The notes beneath the pieces are model-generated. The model searched no databases. It saw nothing but the letters and a program-made list of their open reading frames with translations, and was not told the origin of the DNA. This document shows, piece after piece, positions 1-8,029 of a stretch of 42,297 bases of DNA. This stretch comes from an uncultured Oscillospiraceae bacterium (GTDB taxonomy: Bacteria; Bacillota; Clostridia; Oscillospirales; Oscillospiraceae): the NCBI GenBank assembly GCA_947626905.1, contig CANQUE010000014.1, positions 1-42,297 on the forward strand. The letters run 5' to 3'. Each line of letters begins with the position of its first letter. Position 1 is the first letter of the stretch. The translations under genes were made by a program, and so were the position numbers.

Positions 1-48
1 GTCGATTCCAATTCCGTAAGGCAGTTGCCGCTTTTCAATTATTCGTTG

Positions 49-534
49 TCATACTGTCTTACGAACACTTGCCTGGTCTAGGGTGTGGATGTTTTCTTTC
101 TCAAAGATCACTTCCACACCTTTGGCTTTGAGTTCCCGTACCGTTTGAAGTGCATCTACGGTATTTCTTGCAAAGCGAGAAATGGACTTCGTGAGGATGA
201 GATCTATTTTCCCAGCCAAGGCCATCTCCACCATCTTCTTGAACTGCTCACGGTTCTTGGTGTTAGTGCCGGTGATACCTCTATCTGCGAAGATGCCTAC
301 CAGTTCCCAGTGAGGGTTACTCGTAATAAAGCGAGTGTAGTAATCCACCTGAGCCTCATAGCTGGATTCCTGCTCATCTTGTTCTGTGGAAACCCGTGCA
401 TAGGCTGCTACCCTCAGCTTGTCTGGCTCCAGATTTAATTCCTGCTCCAGTTGCACTGTGATAGGTTCTATGACGGTAACGGTGCGCTTTCGCTCTTGGA
501 CTTCAAGAGATGTGCTATTGTTGGTTATATTCAC
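49..534 (-). CDS. Serine recombinase, resolvase domain only (truncated)
   Basis: The protein of 161 aa carries the N-terminal resolvase/invertase catalytic domain of a large serine recombinase: YARVST with the nucleophilic Ser near residue 49, then [12 protein letters not shown], the conserved active-site helix. Large serine recombinases normally have 450-550 residues with Recombinase and zinc-ribbon domains; here the frame stops just after the catalytic domain (IHTLD then QASVRKTV). I chose a GTG start because AGAGGAGG lies 7 nt upstream; an ATG at 555 would leave that motif inside the gene. The start overlaps the end of the preceding recombinase by 20 nt, so translation is probably coupled. 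The same frame stays open beyond the TGA to the window edge (QRIIEKRQLPYGIGID), so this may be a deletion remnant, an interrupted gene, or one half of a split recombinase. It probably cannot act alone. Confidence 0.75.
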   Translation of the reverse strand: MNITNNSTSLEVQERKRTVTVIEPITVQLEQELNLEPDKLRVAAYARVSTEQDEQESSYEAQVDYYTRFITSNPHWELVGIFADRGITGTNTKNREQFKKMVEMALAGKIDLILTKSISRFARNTVDALQTVRELKAKGVEVIFEKENIHTLDQASVRKTV

Positions 535-1879
535 TCTGTTTCCTCCTCTCTTCATTTTTAGCTAGTGACTTTTGCCTCGCGGCCTCACGCATTTCCGGTG
601 TCCAGCTTTCCCGTCTGGATTTGTGTTGCCACGGCACTGTGGCAACAGTGCCGTCTTTCATATAGAAGATGAGCTGGTGAGGCTCCGGTACTTCAATCTT
701 TTGCACTCTAGATAGCAGAAGTTCCCGGTCTAGTGCTACATCCGCACCAAGGCCGAGAACTTCTTTGGTTTTCTCTATGAGAATTGTCTCCGGGATTGCC
801 TGCGCTGGGCAGACAGCCTTACCAAGCTCATAATTGCGGCGACAGGCCCAGGTGGGGTGTTTGTACTTTCCCTTACCAGCGTTCCGGTGTATGTAACTAC
901 CACTGCATTGGCCACAAGAAACTAAGCCAGTGAAAAGGTATTGGGGGTGAGAGCCACTTTCCGTGATGGAGAAAGTATACATTTCTTTCCTCCGAGCGAT
1001 TTCTGCCTGTACCTGCTGGAACTGTTCTCTGGGAATAATTGCTGTGTGGCTATTCGTAACTTCGTATTTTCTCACCTGGCCACGGTTAATTATGTCCTTT
1101 TTGGTCCGGAAATCTGGGCGGTATCTTTTCTGCAGGATCATGTCTCCGGAATATTTTTCGTTGGTAAGGATACGCATAACACTGATTCGGCCCCAACTGT
1201 CCGAAAAAGGTGCCGGGACTCTCTGTGCGTTTAGTTGTTTCGTAATGGCCGTCATGCTCATGCCAGAGAGATAGGAAGTGAAGATGTGTTGGACTAGCTT
1301 TGCTTCTTCTGGCACTACTTCCAGTTTACCGTCCCCCAGCCGGTATCCCAACATCCGGCCTACCCACGGCTCGCCTCTCTCAAACTTCTTCTTGATGCGC
1401 CACTTTTGATTCTCGCTGGCAGATCTGGCTTCCTCTTCGGCGTACATTGCGAGAAGCGTGAGTAAAAGTTCTCCGTCTGGGCTGATGGAGTGCATATTCT
1501 CTTTCTCGAAATAACAATCGATGCTGAGCTTCTTTAGCTCCCGGACAGTTTCCAGAAGTACCACCGTATTTCTGGCAAATCTGGTAATAGACTTAGTAAT
1601 CACTAAGTCTATCTTCCCGGCGCGACAATCATCGAGCATCCGTTGAAACTCTGGCCGGGCAATAATAGTACCAGAAATGCCGTTGTCTGAGTAGATATCT
1701 ACCAGTTGCCAATCCGGATGGGCATACACATAATCCTCATAATATTCCGTTTGCGCTTCCAGTGAATGAAAGGCAGCGTCCTTGTCTGCAGACACTCTGG
1801 CATAAGCTGCCACACGCACTAGTTTAAGTGGTTTTGGCGTAGCTGGAATGCACTCTATAGTTGGGGCTTTACCTGTCAT
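515..1879 (-). CDS. Large serine recombinase (site-specific integrase of a mobile element)
   Basis: This 454-aa protein is a full-length large serine recombinase, which excises and integrates mobile elements through a phosphoserine intermediate. It has the resolvase domain (YARVS with Ser about residue 30; [11 protein letters not shown]), the Recombinase domain (from about 150, with YLSGMSM and [10 protein letters not shown]), a zinc ribbon (CGQCSG near 330, WACRRN and VCPAQ after it), and a charged C-terminal tail. The start chosen (MTGKAP) follows AAAGGATGAG by a few bases; ATGs at 1888 and 1924 are possible. It overlaps the upstream small ORF by 11 nt and the downstream recombinase by 20 nt, forming a coupled operon. 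Sets of two or three such recombinases are common at one end of clostridial integrative elements, so it is probably the integrase of an element extending left of the window. Its partner attachment sites were not found. Confidence 0.93.
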   Translation of the reverse strand: MTGKAPTIECIPATPKPLKLVRVAAYARVSADKDAAFHSLEAQTEYYEDYVYAHPDWQLVDIYSDNGISGTIIARPEFQRMLDDCRAGKIDLVITKSITRFARNTVVLLETVRELKKLSIDCYFEKENMHSISPDGELLLTLLAMYAEEEARSASENQKWRIKKKFERGEPWVGRMLGYRLGDGKLEVVPEEAKLVQHIFTSYLSGMSMTAITKQLNAQRVPAPFSDSWGRISVMRILTNEKYSGDMILQKRYRPDFRTKKDIINRGQVRKYEVTNSHTAIIPREQFQQVQAEIARRKEMYTFSITESGSHPQYLFTGLVSCGQCSGSYIHRNAGKGKYKHPTWACRRNYELGKAVCPAQAIPETILIEKTKEVLGLGADVALDRELLLSRVQKIEVPEPHQLIFYMKDGTVATVPWQHKSRRESWTPEMREAARQKSLAKNEERRKQSEYNQQ

Positions 1880-2036
1880 AGCTCTCATCCTTTCTACCCC
1901 CAAATATCCTTGGGGCATCCACATGATAGCTCTGGTGCGGCAGAAAAGCCAGTCCTTTTTTAGCTCTATTCGCAGTTTTTTGGCGGACCTTTTTAGCCTT
2001 GCCTTTGATGATACTGGCTCTCTGGCCAGCTCGCAT
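1869..2036 (-). CDS. Small basic protein leading the recombinase operon
   Basis: A 55-aa ORF begins MRAGQRASII and is rich in Lys and Arg in its first half (KGKAKKVRQK). An AGAGGT motif stands 5 nt before the ATG, and the stop overlaps the recombinase start by 11 nt. That coupling is the main reason to think it is translated. It lies immediately downstream of the operon promoter. I do not recognise the family. It could be a small DNA-binding accessory factor or a leader peptide that sets recombinase translation. A longer form from an upstream ATG at 2081 is possible, but that ATG sits essentially at the predicted transcription start. Confidence 0.5.
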   Translation of the reverse strand: MRAGQRASIIKGKAKKVRQKTANRAKKGLAFLPHQSYHVDAPRIFGGRKDESYDR

Positions 2037-2081
2037 GATGACCTCTATAAATAACCTCCACTTAAAAATATACTGGGACAC

Positions 2082-2109
2082 ATTGTAGCTCAGATTGTCA
2101 AATTGTCAA
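2082..2109 (-). promoter_or_regulatory. Sigma-A promoter of the recombinase operon
   Basis: On the minus strand TTGACA (complement of 2104-2109) is followed after 16 nt by TACAAT (complement of 2082-2087). A second TTGACA (complement of 2096-2101) is nested 8 bp downstream. The duplicated -35 hexamer is unusual and could be a repressor or regulator site. Seen in sequence; use not tested. Confidence 0.65.
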
Positions 2110-2140
2110 GCATGAGCGAGATGAGGGGTGTTTTAAACGA

Positions 2141-2160
2141 TCTGTAACAGGGGTAGAGGT
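2141..2160 (+). repeat. Imperfect direct repeat, copy 1
   Basis: TCTGTAACAGGGGTAGAGG begins at 2141. A near-identical copy with two substitutions lies at 2562-2580, about 420 bp away, and the pair encloses the gene-poor GC-rich stretch. Confidence 0.5.
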
Positions 2161-2561
2161 TTTCAAAAAGTGCCCGAAGCGATGTTGCAAATTAGGCCAT
2201 ATTTAATGCTGAGAGAAGATGTGGGTATTATCTGACCACCTGCCCCTCATGCTATGCCAGCGTCCCAGGCGGCATAATTTTTGCCCTGTGGCGGCCACGT
2301 TAGCCCCACAAGGGCCGTGACCGGCCGTGGTGCTATCCATGTGCCCCTCCTGGGCTAGAGGGCGGTGCCTAGGCGCGGTATGGCCGCACTGGAGGAGGCA
2401 AGCCAGAGCATATTTGGGGCAAGGGCAGACCGCCCCGCATTTGGGGAAATGATATCCCGAAAGGGATATAGAGTCCGCTCCCTTAAAGGCCAAGGTTTCG
2501 CCATATTCCGCCGCTTGCAAGCGCTTGTAATCCGAGGCGAGTCGATGGGCGACTGGATGGG

Positions 2562-2580
2562 TCTGTAACAGAGGTAGATG
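2562..2580 (+). repeat. Imperfect direct repeat, copy 2
   Basis: TCTGTAACAGAGGTAGATG matches the copy at 2141 at 17 of 19 positions. The two copies could be recombinase or protein binding sites, or footprints of a past duplication or insertion. No function is shown. Confidence 0.5.
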
Positions 2581-2646
2581 CTTGATTAATGCTCCCAAAT
2601 ATAGCATTTTGGCAACGGCGAAATGGTGAGATTTATGTTTATTTTC

Positions 2647-2673
2647 GCACAAACAAAAATGGTGTGCTATAAT
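2647..2673 (+). promoter_or_regulatory. Extended -10 promoter with flanking inverted repeat
   Basis: TGCTATAAT forms an extended -10 element (TATAAT at 2668-2673) with a weak -35. The arms GCACA (2647-2651) and TGTGC (2663-2667) form an inverted repeat across the spacer, which could be an operator. Transcription would start about 2680, exactly at the 5' arm of the structured RNA. Confidence 0.55.
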
Positions 2674-2679
2674 AAAAGA

Positions 2680-2824
2680 GCATTAATCTGTTTTTGTAAG
2701 TAGCCCGCTGATTTCATGGATAAAAATGGCACCGGAAGGTTCTGATTCATGAAACCGGTTAAGCCTATGGCGAAGCTATTTTGTGAAAACAGATTAATGC
2801 ACCCTTGCGGTGCCATTTTTGTTA
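2680..2824 (+). ncRNA. Riboswitch-like structured leader RNA (unidentified class)
   Basis: The predicted transcript begins with a 15-nt arm (2680-2694) perfectly complementary to 2786-2800. TAGC (2701-2704) pairs with GCTA (2775-2778) inside it, TTTCATG (2712-2718) pairs with CATGAAA (2748-2754), and GCC-tat-GGC forms a small hairpin near 2763-2771, giving a multi-stem junction. The apical loop of the TTTCATG stem holds AAAAATGGCACCG (2722-2734), perfectly complementary to CGGTGCCATTTTT (2808-2820) outside the closing stem. The order is therefore A-B-A'-B', a pseudoknot. The B' arm also forms the competing short hairpin GCACC/GGTGC (2799-2813) followed by a T run, a terminator-like switch. 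Pairings are seen directly; the riboswitch role is inferred. I could not match it to FMN, TPP, SAM, lysine, c-di-GMP, preQ1, fluoride, cobalamin or guanidine consensus motifs. Confidence 0.6.
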
Positions 2825-2869
2825 TAACACTAAAATGGCCTGCGCTAATAAAATAAAGCGAGGTAGGTC

Positions 2870-4420
2870 ATGAAAATCATCCCAGAATGTATAAATAAAA
2901 CTAAGCGTCATCTCTGTGCCAGCGGCTCAATACTTCTCCCGTTGGCACAGAAATGGGGCTTAGTGGGGGTTCTGACTATTTGCGCGATATCTGGCGTAAT
3001 GGCACAGAATGTTTCTGCTGCGACAATCACCATGGAAGTACCAAGCACGCTTAGTTTAACAGTCGCACCGGATGGCAAATTACACGCCTCAAGTCCTGCT
3101 ACTGTAAAGATTACGAGCGATGCCTATGCTGGTTATACCTTCACAATTAAAAGTAATGACACTAGCAATGCATTGAAAACTACTAATGAAAGAACTATTG
3201 AATCTATCGATGTAGCTGCGGGCACAAATGATTTCCCGTTAAATCACTGGGGATTCCTGCCTAGCAAATTCAACAGCCAAGAAAACACGCAATATCAGCC
3301 CGGACCAACTGACGAGGCAGTTACGATTGACAAGACTAACCCCAAAAGCTCGAGCAACAGCACCACTAGCTACACAATTACTTTAGGCGTGAAAGTCGAC
3401 AATGAAACCTCCGCCGGAACTTATAGTCATAATTTTATTCTCACCGCCACCGCCAATGACGTGCCATACACCATAACCTATCATATGAACGAAGGCACAG
3501 GCATCTCTACTTTGCAGAATGGTGATTTACCCGAAGGAGATTCTATCGAGATTAGCAAGGCGCCGACACGTGCGGGCTACAATTTCGCTGGTTGGTGTGA
3601 GCAAGCAACTACCAATGAGACTTGCGGCGGCAAGGTTTACCAACCCGGAGAAACCTATACGCTGGGCAACAGTGACAACGCATTGGATCTTTATGCTATA
3701 TGGGCGCAAAAGATGCAGGATTGGAAAGGATGTAATGCTTTGGGCGACAAGATTGCTTACTTGGTGGATTCGCGCGACAACAATATCTATACTGTAGCGA
3801 AGTTAAAGGATGGCAATTGCTGGATGACGCAAAACCTCAGGCTGGGCAAAGTTGGGGAAACTATGCTCTTGACATCCGCAGATTCAGATGTAGAAAATAA
3901 CTTTACCTTGCCAGAGAGCAACATTAGCAAGTTCTATCTGCGCGACTACGGAGATTATACTTCAAGGCAACCAGAAGAATACGATAATGATGCCGTCTAT
4001 TTAGACCCAGTCCAAGTTAAGAAATATGGTGGCTATTATACATGGCACACAGCTGTGGCTGGCAGCGGCGACCATACGACATTGAACAAAGATGCTCAAT
4101 CATCGATTTGCCCAAAGGGATGGAAGCTCCCAAGTGAAAATATTTACAGAACCTTTGGAGAATATTACCCAACGCCAAATACATTTATTAATGAGTCCGT
4201 AGCTGGATTTGTGCTAGGTGGTAGCATAGGGACAAGGCGCGACGCAGAAGGTAGGGAAGCGATTGGGGGCCAAAACACTTCTGGATTCTATTGGTCAAGC
4301 ACAGCTAAGAATTACAGTGCGTCAGCGTTTGAATTCAATTTTACTGCGTCCAGTATTAACTGGAATCCGAATATGAACAGATTCGATGGGCGCTCTGTCC
4401 GTTGTTATGCGCGCCAGTAG
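2870..4420 (+). CDS. Secreted surface protein with InlB-type repeat and FISUMP domain
   Basis: This 516-aa protein has a long N-terminal signal region with a hydrophobic stretch near residues 30-45 and a likely cleavage site after VSA near 50. A beta-rich segment (about 51-195; EVPSTLSLTV, YAGYTFTIKSND) follows, then one Listeria-Bacteroides/InlB B-type repeat (about 200-282; ITYHMNEG, PTRAGYNFAGW, YAIWA). The C-terminal half is a Fibrobacter succinogenes major paralogous (FISUMP) domain (about 285-516; GNCWMTQNLRLG, CPKGWKLPS, GFYWSSTA, ending SVRCYARQ). No LPXTG motif or C-terminal anchor is visible. It is likely exported and may mediate binding or adhesion. This architecture recalls surface proteins of Saccharibacteria and other gut bacteria; from memory, it is unusual for this host. 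Its AT-rich codons contrast with the core genome, suggesting transfer. The structured RNA directly upstream probably controls it. Confidence 0.8.
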   Translation: MKIIPECINKTKRHLCASGSILLPLAQKWGLVGVLTICAISGVMAQNVSAATITMEVPSTLSLTVAPDGKLHASSPATVKITSDAYAGYTFTIKSNDTSNALKTTNERTIESIDVAAGTNDFPLNHWGFLPSKFNSQENTQYQPGPTDEAVTIDKTNPKSSSNSTTSYTITLGVKVDNETSAGTYSHNFILTATANDVPYTITYHMNEGTGISTLQNGDLPEGDSIEISKAPTRAGYNFAGWCEQATTNETCGGKVYQPGETYTLGNSDNALDLYAIWAQKMQDWKGCNALGDKIAYLVDSRDNNIYTVAKLKDGNCWMTQNLRLGKVGETMLLTSADSDVENNFTLPESNISKFYLRDYGDYTSRQPEEYDNDAVYLDPVQVKKYGGYYTWHTAVAGSGDHTTLNKDAQSSICPKGWKLPSENIYRTFGEYYPTPNTFINESVAGFVLGGSIGTRRDAEGREAIGGQNTSGFYWSSTAKNYSASAFEFNFTASSINWNPNMNRFDGRSVRCYARQ

Positions 4421-4490
4421 CCCTTTATTTCATAATCTAGAAACTCGTAAATAATGAAACGCAAATAACGCGTTGCGAGGGCGCTATTCA

Positions 4491-5105
4491 CTATTCATTT
4501 GGAAGAATACATGTTCTCGAAGCATGTCTTATATACAAAAGCGCTAAATCTATCCCACCATAAATCTTTTTGCCGTCTACACTATAGGCGATAACGCTAC
4601 ATTCTCCTTGCCTATACATGGGATCAGCGATGCGATTTCTCAAAACAGGGATGTGGCGCAGGGCCTGGTTAACGACAAGATACGCCTTGCAGGGCGGCTT
4701 ATAGTATTTTGAATAATTGAACTGTAATGCGTCAGCATCCTGCTCCATAAGTGTATACAGAATGCTTTTGTTAGGCAGGATTGCACTGCGGCTGTTGCAA
4801 ACATCATAGCACTCTACTAGCATATGGCCCTTGCGGATAATCTCAAAACTTTCTAAGAAACACGCTGTTTTGCCGGTATTGATAATCTGTATACTCAAAT
4901 CCGATAAACTTGTTTTTGTTCTTAACTCCGGCTCTGTCAATTCACTCTCTGGCGTTCCTTCTGCCTTAAAAATTAAACTCGGCCTGTTTTGATATTTCGC
5001 AGTCAGTATGTTTAAAACCCATCCTAATAGAACGCCAACAATTGCGAATACCCCACTCAGTATCGCACCAAAATTATTGGCCAGAGCTTTTATCAGTTGC
5101 TCCAT
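4491..5105 (-). CDS. Small N-terminally membrane-anchored protein downstream of the type IIL enzyme
   Basis: This 204-aa protein starts MEQLIKALAN with AGGTGA 5 nt before the ATG, 8 nt after the stop of the restriction-modification gene, so the two are probably co-transcribed. A single strong transmembrane segment lies near residues 14-36 (ILSGVFAIVGVLLGWVLNIL). The rest is soluble, with a predicted beta-rich core (LSIQIINTGKTACFLESFEI) resembling the general pattern of small membrane-anchored proteins often found in defence islands. I do not recognise a named family. It may be an accessory or alternative effector linked to the type IIL system or the Gabija locus, or simply a hitchhiker. A longer frame to 5177 would overlap the upstream gene and has no better ribosome site. 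Confidence 0.65.
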   Translation of the reverse strand: MEQLIKALANNFGAILSGVFAIVGVLLGWVLNILTAKYQNRPSLIFKAEGTPESELTEPELRTKTSLSDLSIQIINTGKTACFLESFEIIRKGHMLVECYDVCNSRSAILPNKSILYTLMEQDADALQFNYSKYYKPPCKAYLVVNQALRHIPVLRNRIADPMYRQGECSVIAYSVDGKKIYGGIDLALLYIRHASRTCILPNE

Positions 5106-5113
5106 AGAATCAC

Positions 5114-7897
5114 CTATGATTTTTTCTCTAATTTCTGTACAAGAGCTTGATACATCTTCATCAATTCTGCCACGCAACTGCTCTCAGTCATGTTCTTAAC
5201 AGAAAAGCCATATGCCTGCATGACGGCCCGGTCGTTGTCCTGATGGGCTTTCCGCAGTTCCGGCGGCATGGCGACTTCGTCATAGAGGTCGGCAAGACTT
5301 GCATCCGGGTAGAGAGCGCGGGCATCCAGAATGGCTTGTGCGGTTTGCTCGATCTTCGCTTTCTGCGCGTCTGTGGGCGTGGGCCAGGGGAAATTGTTGT
5401 AGACAACATCCTTGGAATAACGATAGTCACTTTTAAGGCGGCCGCAGACTGCCCTCATCCATGCCATATGGACATTGGAGGTCAACACGCCAAAGTGGTA
5501 AAGGGTGGCGTCGGGTATGATAAACACAAGATCACTGCTAAGAATATCCGGGGTTAATAGCCCCATCGGAACGTAACGGCGGCGCTCAGATGATACTTTG
5601 GGAATTACAATATAGTTGTTCTCAGGAATGTTTGTTGTTGCAAATGAAAGTGGATAATCTGCTAATTTTTTGGTGCTGGCCCGCGAACTGTTCAGTCGGA
5701 ATTCCCGTACATTTGCTACACGCTTTTGGCATTCTGGCATTTTTCGCAGTTCATTTGGTGGACAGTCTTTCAAATATAAACAATGCCTATATGATCGGTT
5801 TATGAATTCTTGGGAACCTATCCATGGCCTAAACCACTTTTCAGCGGACGGTTCTTTCTGCAAAAAAGCTACTTTCTCCTCTGTTGTGAACAAATAGTTC
5901 CCACCATCGAGAGGCATATTTCCAATCCCAATCTCAGGCACGTCACAGATTGGCTTGTTTCTACTCTCCACGAAAACATTATCCGCATCCAGCAGATAGC
6001 CATTGATATTCTGTACCACCTGCGGGCGGTCGGCAGAATAAATCACCTTTGGTGCATTATTCGGGGCAACGCTGAAACCGACAATCACGCAGTGAACGTG
6101 CGCCTTGATTTTCGCTTCGCTGTCCCAACGGAATGTACGGTGAGCAAAGTCAATATGTACGCCCATATCGAACAGCGGCTTCCAGAGGTTCGCCACGGAT
6201 TCACCTTGTGTCACAGAATTGGTGGACACAAGTGCCGAGCGTATAGATGTCCCCATCATCAAATCGGCACACTTTTTGTACCAACAGGTCACATAATCAA
6301 GATTACCTGCATTTTTCCAACCGGGGAACACGGAGTTCAAGTCGTCCTTTTGTGCTGTGTTCATCATTCGCGCACCCACAAAAGGCGGATTACCCATGAT
6401 GTAATTCAGCTTGTATTTCGGTACTACGCTTTCCCAATCAATCCGTAGCGCATTACCCTCTGTAATACACGCATTCGTTTTCAGCGGTAAGAAGTTAAGG
6501 GTAGTATGGACAACTTCCTCGGTTTCCTGCATCATCTGACTTTCTGCGATCCAGAGAGCCGTTTTCGCAACGGTTACAGCAAAATCGTTAATCTCAATGC
6601 CATAAAACTGGCTGATACTCACCTTGATAGGATCGCCCACATCCAACATAATTTGCCCTTGGTGAAGCAGGGATATTACTTCGTTCTCCAAACGGCGAAG
6701 AGAAAGATAGGTCTCGGTCAGGAAGTTCCCGGAGCCGCAGGCCGGATCAAGAAAGTTCAGGCTGGCCAGTTTCTTCTGGTATTCTTCCAATTTGAGCTTG
6801 CGGGTTTTTCTTACGGTGATAGCTTGGATTTCCTTTAGCTCTGCCTTTAGCGCATCCAAAAACAGCGGGTCAATGACTTTATGGATATTCTCGATAGAAG
6901 TGTAGTGCATCCCACCAGAACGCCTGGTTTCGGGGTTCAGTGTACTCTCGAAAACAGCTCCGAAGATCGTGGGGCTAATATCGCTCCAGTTGAAATCTTC
7001 GCTGGCGTTTTTGAGCAAGAGCATCTTTAATTCTTCAGTGAAGGGTGGGATCTCGATATTTTCGTCGCTGAACAGCCCGCCGTTGACATACGGGAATGCG
7101 GCCAGCTCCGGGTTATCGTCCGCGAGATACTTGTCTCTGTCTTCCGGTTTCTGATCCAGGATTTTGAACAGCTCCATAAGCGCTCTGCGTATGCCATTGG
7201 CAGGGATATCCCGCAGATAGTCGTGGAACATACTTTTGCTGCCAAAAATACCGGCATCCTCGGCATACAGGCAGAACACTAGCCGCACGCAGAGCTTATT
7301 GAGGCTTTGGAGCGTCCGAAGGTCATTGGGATTCTTGTATTGTTTTAGGAGCGCATCATACAAGACCCCTACCAGCTCGCCTGCTTGCAGGGAGATTTCC
7401 ATTTCCTTTTTGATGTGGTCATTGCCGGTATCTACCAGAAATTGTAAGCGGTAGTATTCCTTTTCCAGATCAGCTAACCGAATTTTCTCTGGTTCACCAC
7501 CTGGGCGCTCCATGTCATAGACATAGAACTCCGCAAAATTGCAGGTTACAACCCAGCGAGGATGCCGGGAAACCGGCAACTCTAAGATGTACTTTTTTGC
7601 CTGTTGGAATGGGTTCAGCAGAGATCCGTCAGACTGGCGGATGGGTTTATTCAGATCTTTGCCAAGCCCTTTTTGTTCAATAAGAACTTTGGTAGCAGGT
7701 ATTGTACCATCGATAAAGCTGGTATGATCCAAATGCACCTGTTCTTCAAAAACAATAAAATCCTCCGGATGCTCTACGCCAAAGACATCCCGTAAAAGCG
7801 ACAGCCAAAATGCTTGGCTTTGTCCCTTCTCGTAGCCTTTGCCTTTCCAGTTAGCCGCGAACTGCTTGGCGGCTTGCCTCTGTTCTATATCTGTCAT
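5114..7897 (-). CDS. Type IIL restriction-modification-specificity fusion enzyme (MmeI-like)
   Basis: This 927-aa single polypeptide matches the MmeI/type IIL layout. The N-terminal PD-(D/E)XK nuclease shows Asp63 followed by ExK at 74-76 (LIEQKG). A helical connector follows. The gamma-class adenine methyltransferase has motif I LDPACGSGNFL near residue 380 and motif IV NPPF near 500. The C-terminal part (about 600-900) is the target-recognition domain, ending in a helical spacer (NFPWPTPTDAQKAKIEQTAQAILDAR). Such enzymes methylate one strand of their site and cut unmodified DNA about 20 bases away, so no separate methylase or specificity subunit is needed, and none is present. The ATG follows GAGGTGG by a few bases. 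All catalytic motifs look intact. It is one half of a defence island with Gabija. Recognition sequence cannot be read from here. Confidence 0.9.
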   Translation of the reverse strand: MTDIEQRQAAKQFAANWKGKGYEKGQSQAFWLSLLRDVFGVEHPEDFIVFEEQVHLDHTSFIDGTIPATKVLIEQKGLGKDLNKPIRQSDGSLLNPFQQAKKYILELPVSRHPRWVVTCNFAEFYVYDMERPGGEPEKIRLADLEKEYYRLQFLVDTGNDHIKKEMEISLQAGELVGVLYDALLKQYKNPNDLRTLQSLNKLCVRLVFCLYAEDAGIFGSKSMFHDYLRDIPANGIRRALMELFKILDQKPEDRDKYLADDNPELAAFPYVNGGLFSDENIEIPPFTEELKMLLLKNASEDFNWSDISPTIFGAVFESTLNPETRRSGGMHYTSIENIHKVIDPLFLDALKAELKEIQAITVRKTRKLKLEEYQKKLASLNFLDPACGSGNFLTETYLSLRRLENEVISLLHQGQIMLDVGDPIKVSISQFYGIEINDFAVTVAKTALWIAESQMMQETEEVVHTTLNFLPLKTNACITEGNALRIDWESVVPKYKLNYIMGNPPFVGARMMNTAQKDDLNSVFPGWKNAGNLDYVTCWYKKCADLMMGTSIRSALVSTNSVTQGESVANLWKPLFDMGVHIDFAHRTFRWDSEAKIKAHVHCVIVGFSVAPNNAPKVIYSADRPQVVQNINGYLLDADNVFVESRNKPICDVPEIGIGNMPLDGGNYLFTTEEKVAFLQKEPSAEKWFRPWIGSQEFINRSYRHCLYLKDCPPNELRKMPECQKRVANVREFRLNSSRASTKKLADYPLSFATTNIPENNYIVIPKVSSERRRYVPMGLLTPDILSSDLVFIIPDATLYHFGVLTSNVHMAWMRAVCGRLKSDYRYSKDVVYNNFPWPTPTDAQKAKIEQTAQAILDARALYPDASLADLYDEVAMPPELRKAHQDNDRAVMQAYGFSVKNMTESSCVAELMKMYQALVQKLEKKS

Positions 7898-7953
7898 ACT
7901 ACCACCTCAGCGATGATTGATTGATTATGAAAATGCTTCTGTCTCTTTTTATA

Positions 7954-7982
7954 ACTATACCACACAGAGAAGCAGATTTCCA
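7954..7982 (-). promoter_or_regulatory. Candidate promoter of the type IIL operon
   Basis: On the minus strand TGGAAA (complement of 7977-7982) and TATAGT (complement of 7954-7959) are separated by 17 nt, in the 132-bp gap between gajB and the type IIL gene. The -35 is a weak match, so this is tentative, but it would make the restriction gene independent of the Gabija transcript. Confidence 0.45.
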
Positions 7983-8029
7983 GGGCACCTGTATAACACA
8001 AAACGGGTATTTCAATTGGCTTTACCAAC

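Larger units (their letters stand above)
2110..2640. other. About 530 bases without a convincing gene
   Basis: This stretch lies between the recombinase promoter and the structured RNA. It holds a 149-codon open frame on the minus strand (2203-2652), but I see no domain and a poor start context; its Cys/His/Pro-rich composition looks like a chance frame in GC-rich DNA. The stretch is more GC-rich than its neighbours and bounded by an imperfect direct repeat. Palindromic patches occur, for example around 2449-2471 where ATATCCC and GGGATAT flank a short loop. It may be a non-coding element such as an origin of transfer or a regulatory region, but nothing identifies it. Confidence 0.35.

Noticed and set aside
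2203-2652. 149-codon open frame on the minus strand
   Set aside because: No recognisable domain, no good ribosome site, and a Cys/His/Pro-rich composition typical of chance frames in GC-rich DNA; it also runs across the direct repeat and into the promoter region.
2680-2824. Retron-like or IscB-type guide RNA
   Set aside because: The terminal inverted arms suggested a retron RNA, but there is no reverse transcriptase, IscB, TnpB or Cas gene next to it; a leader RNA fits better.
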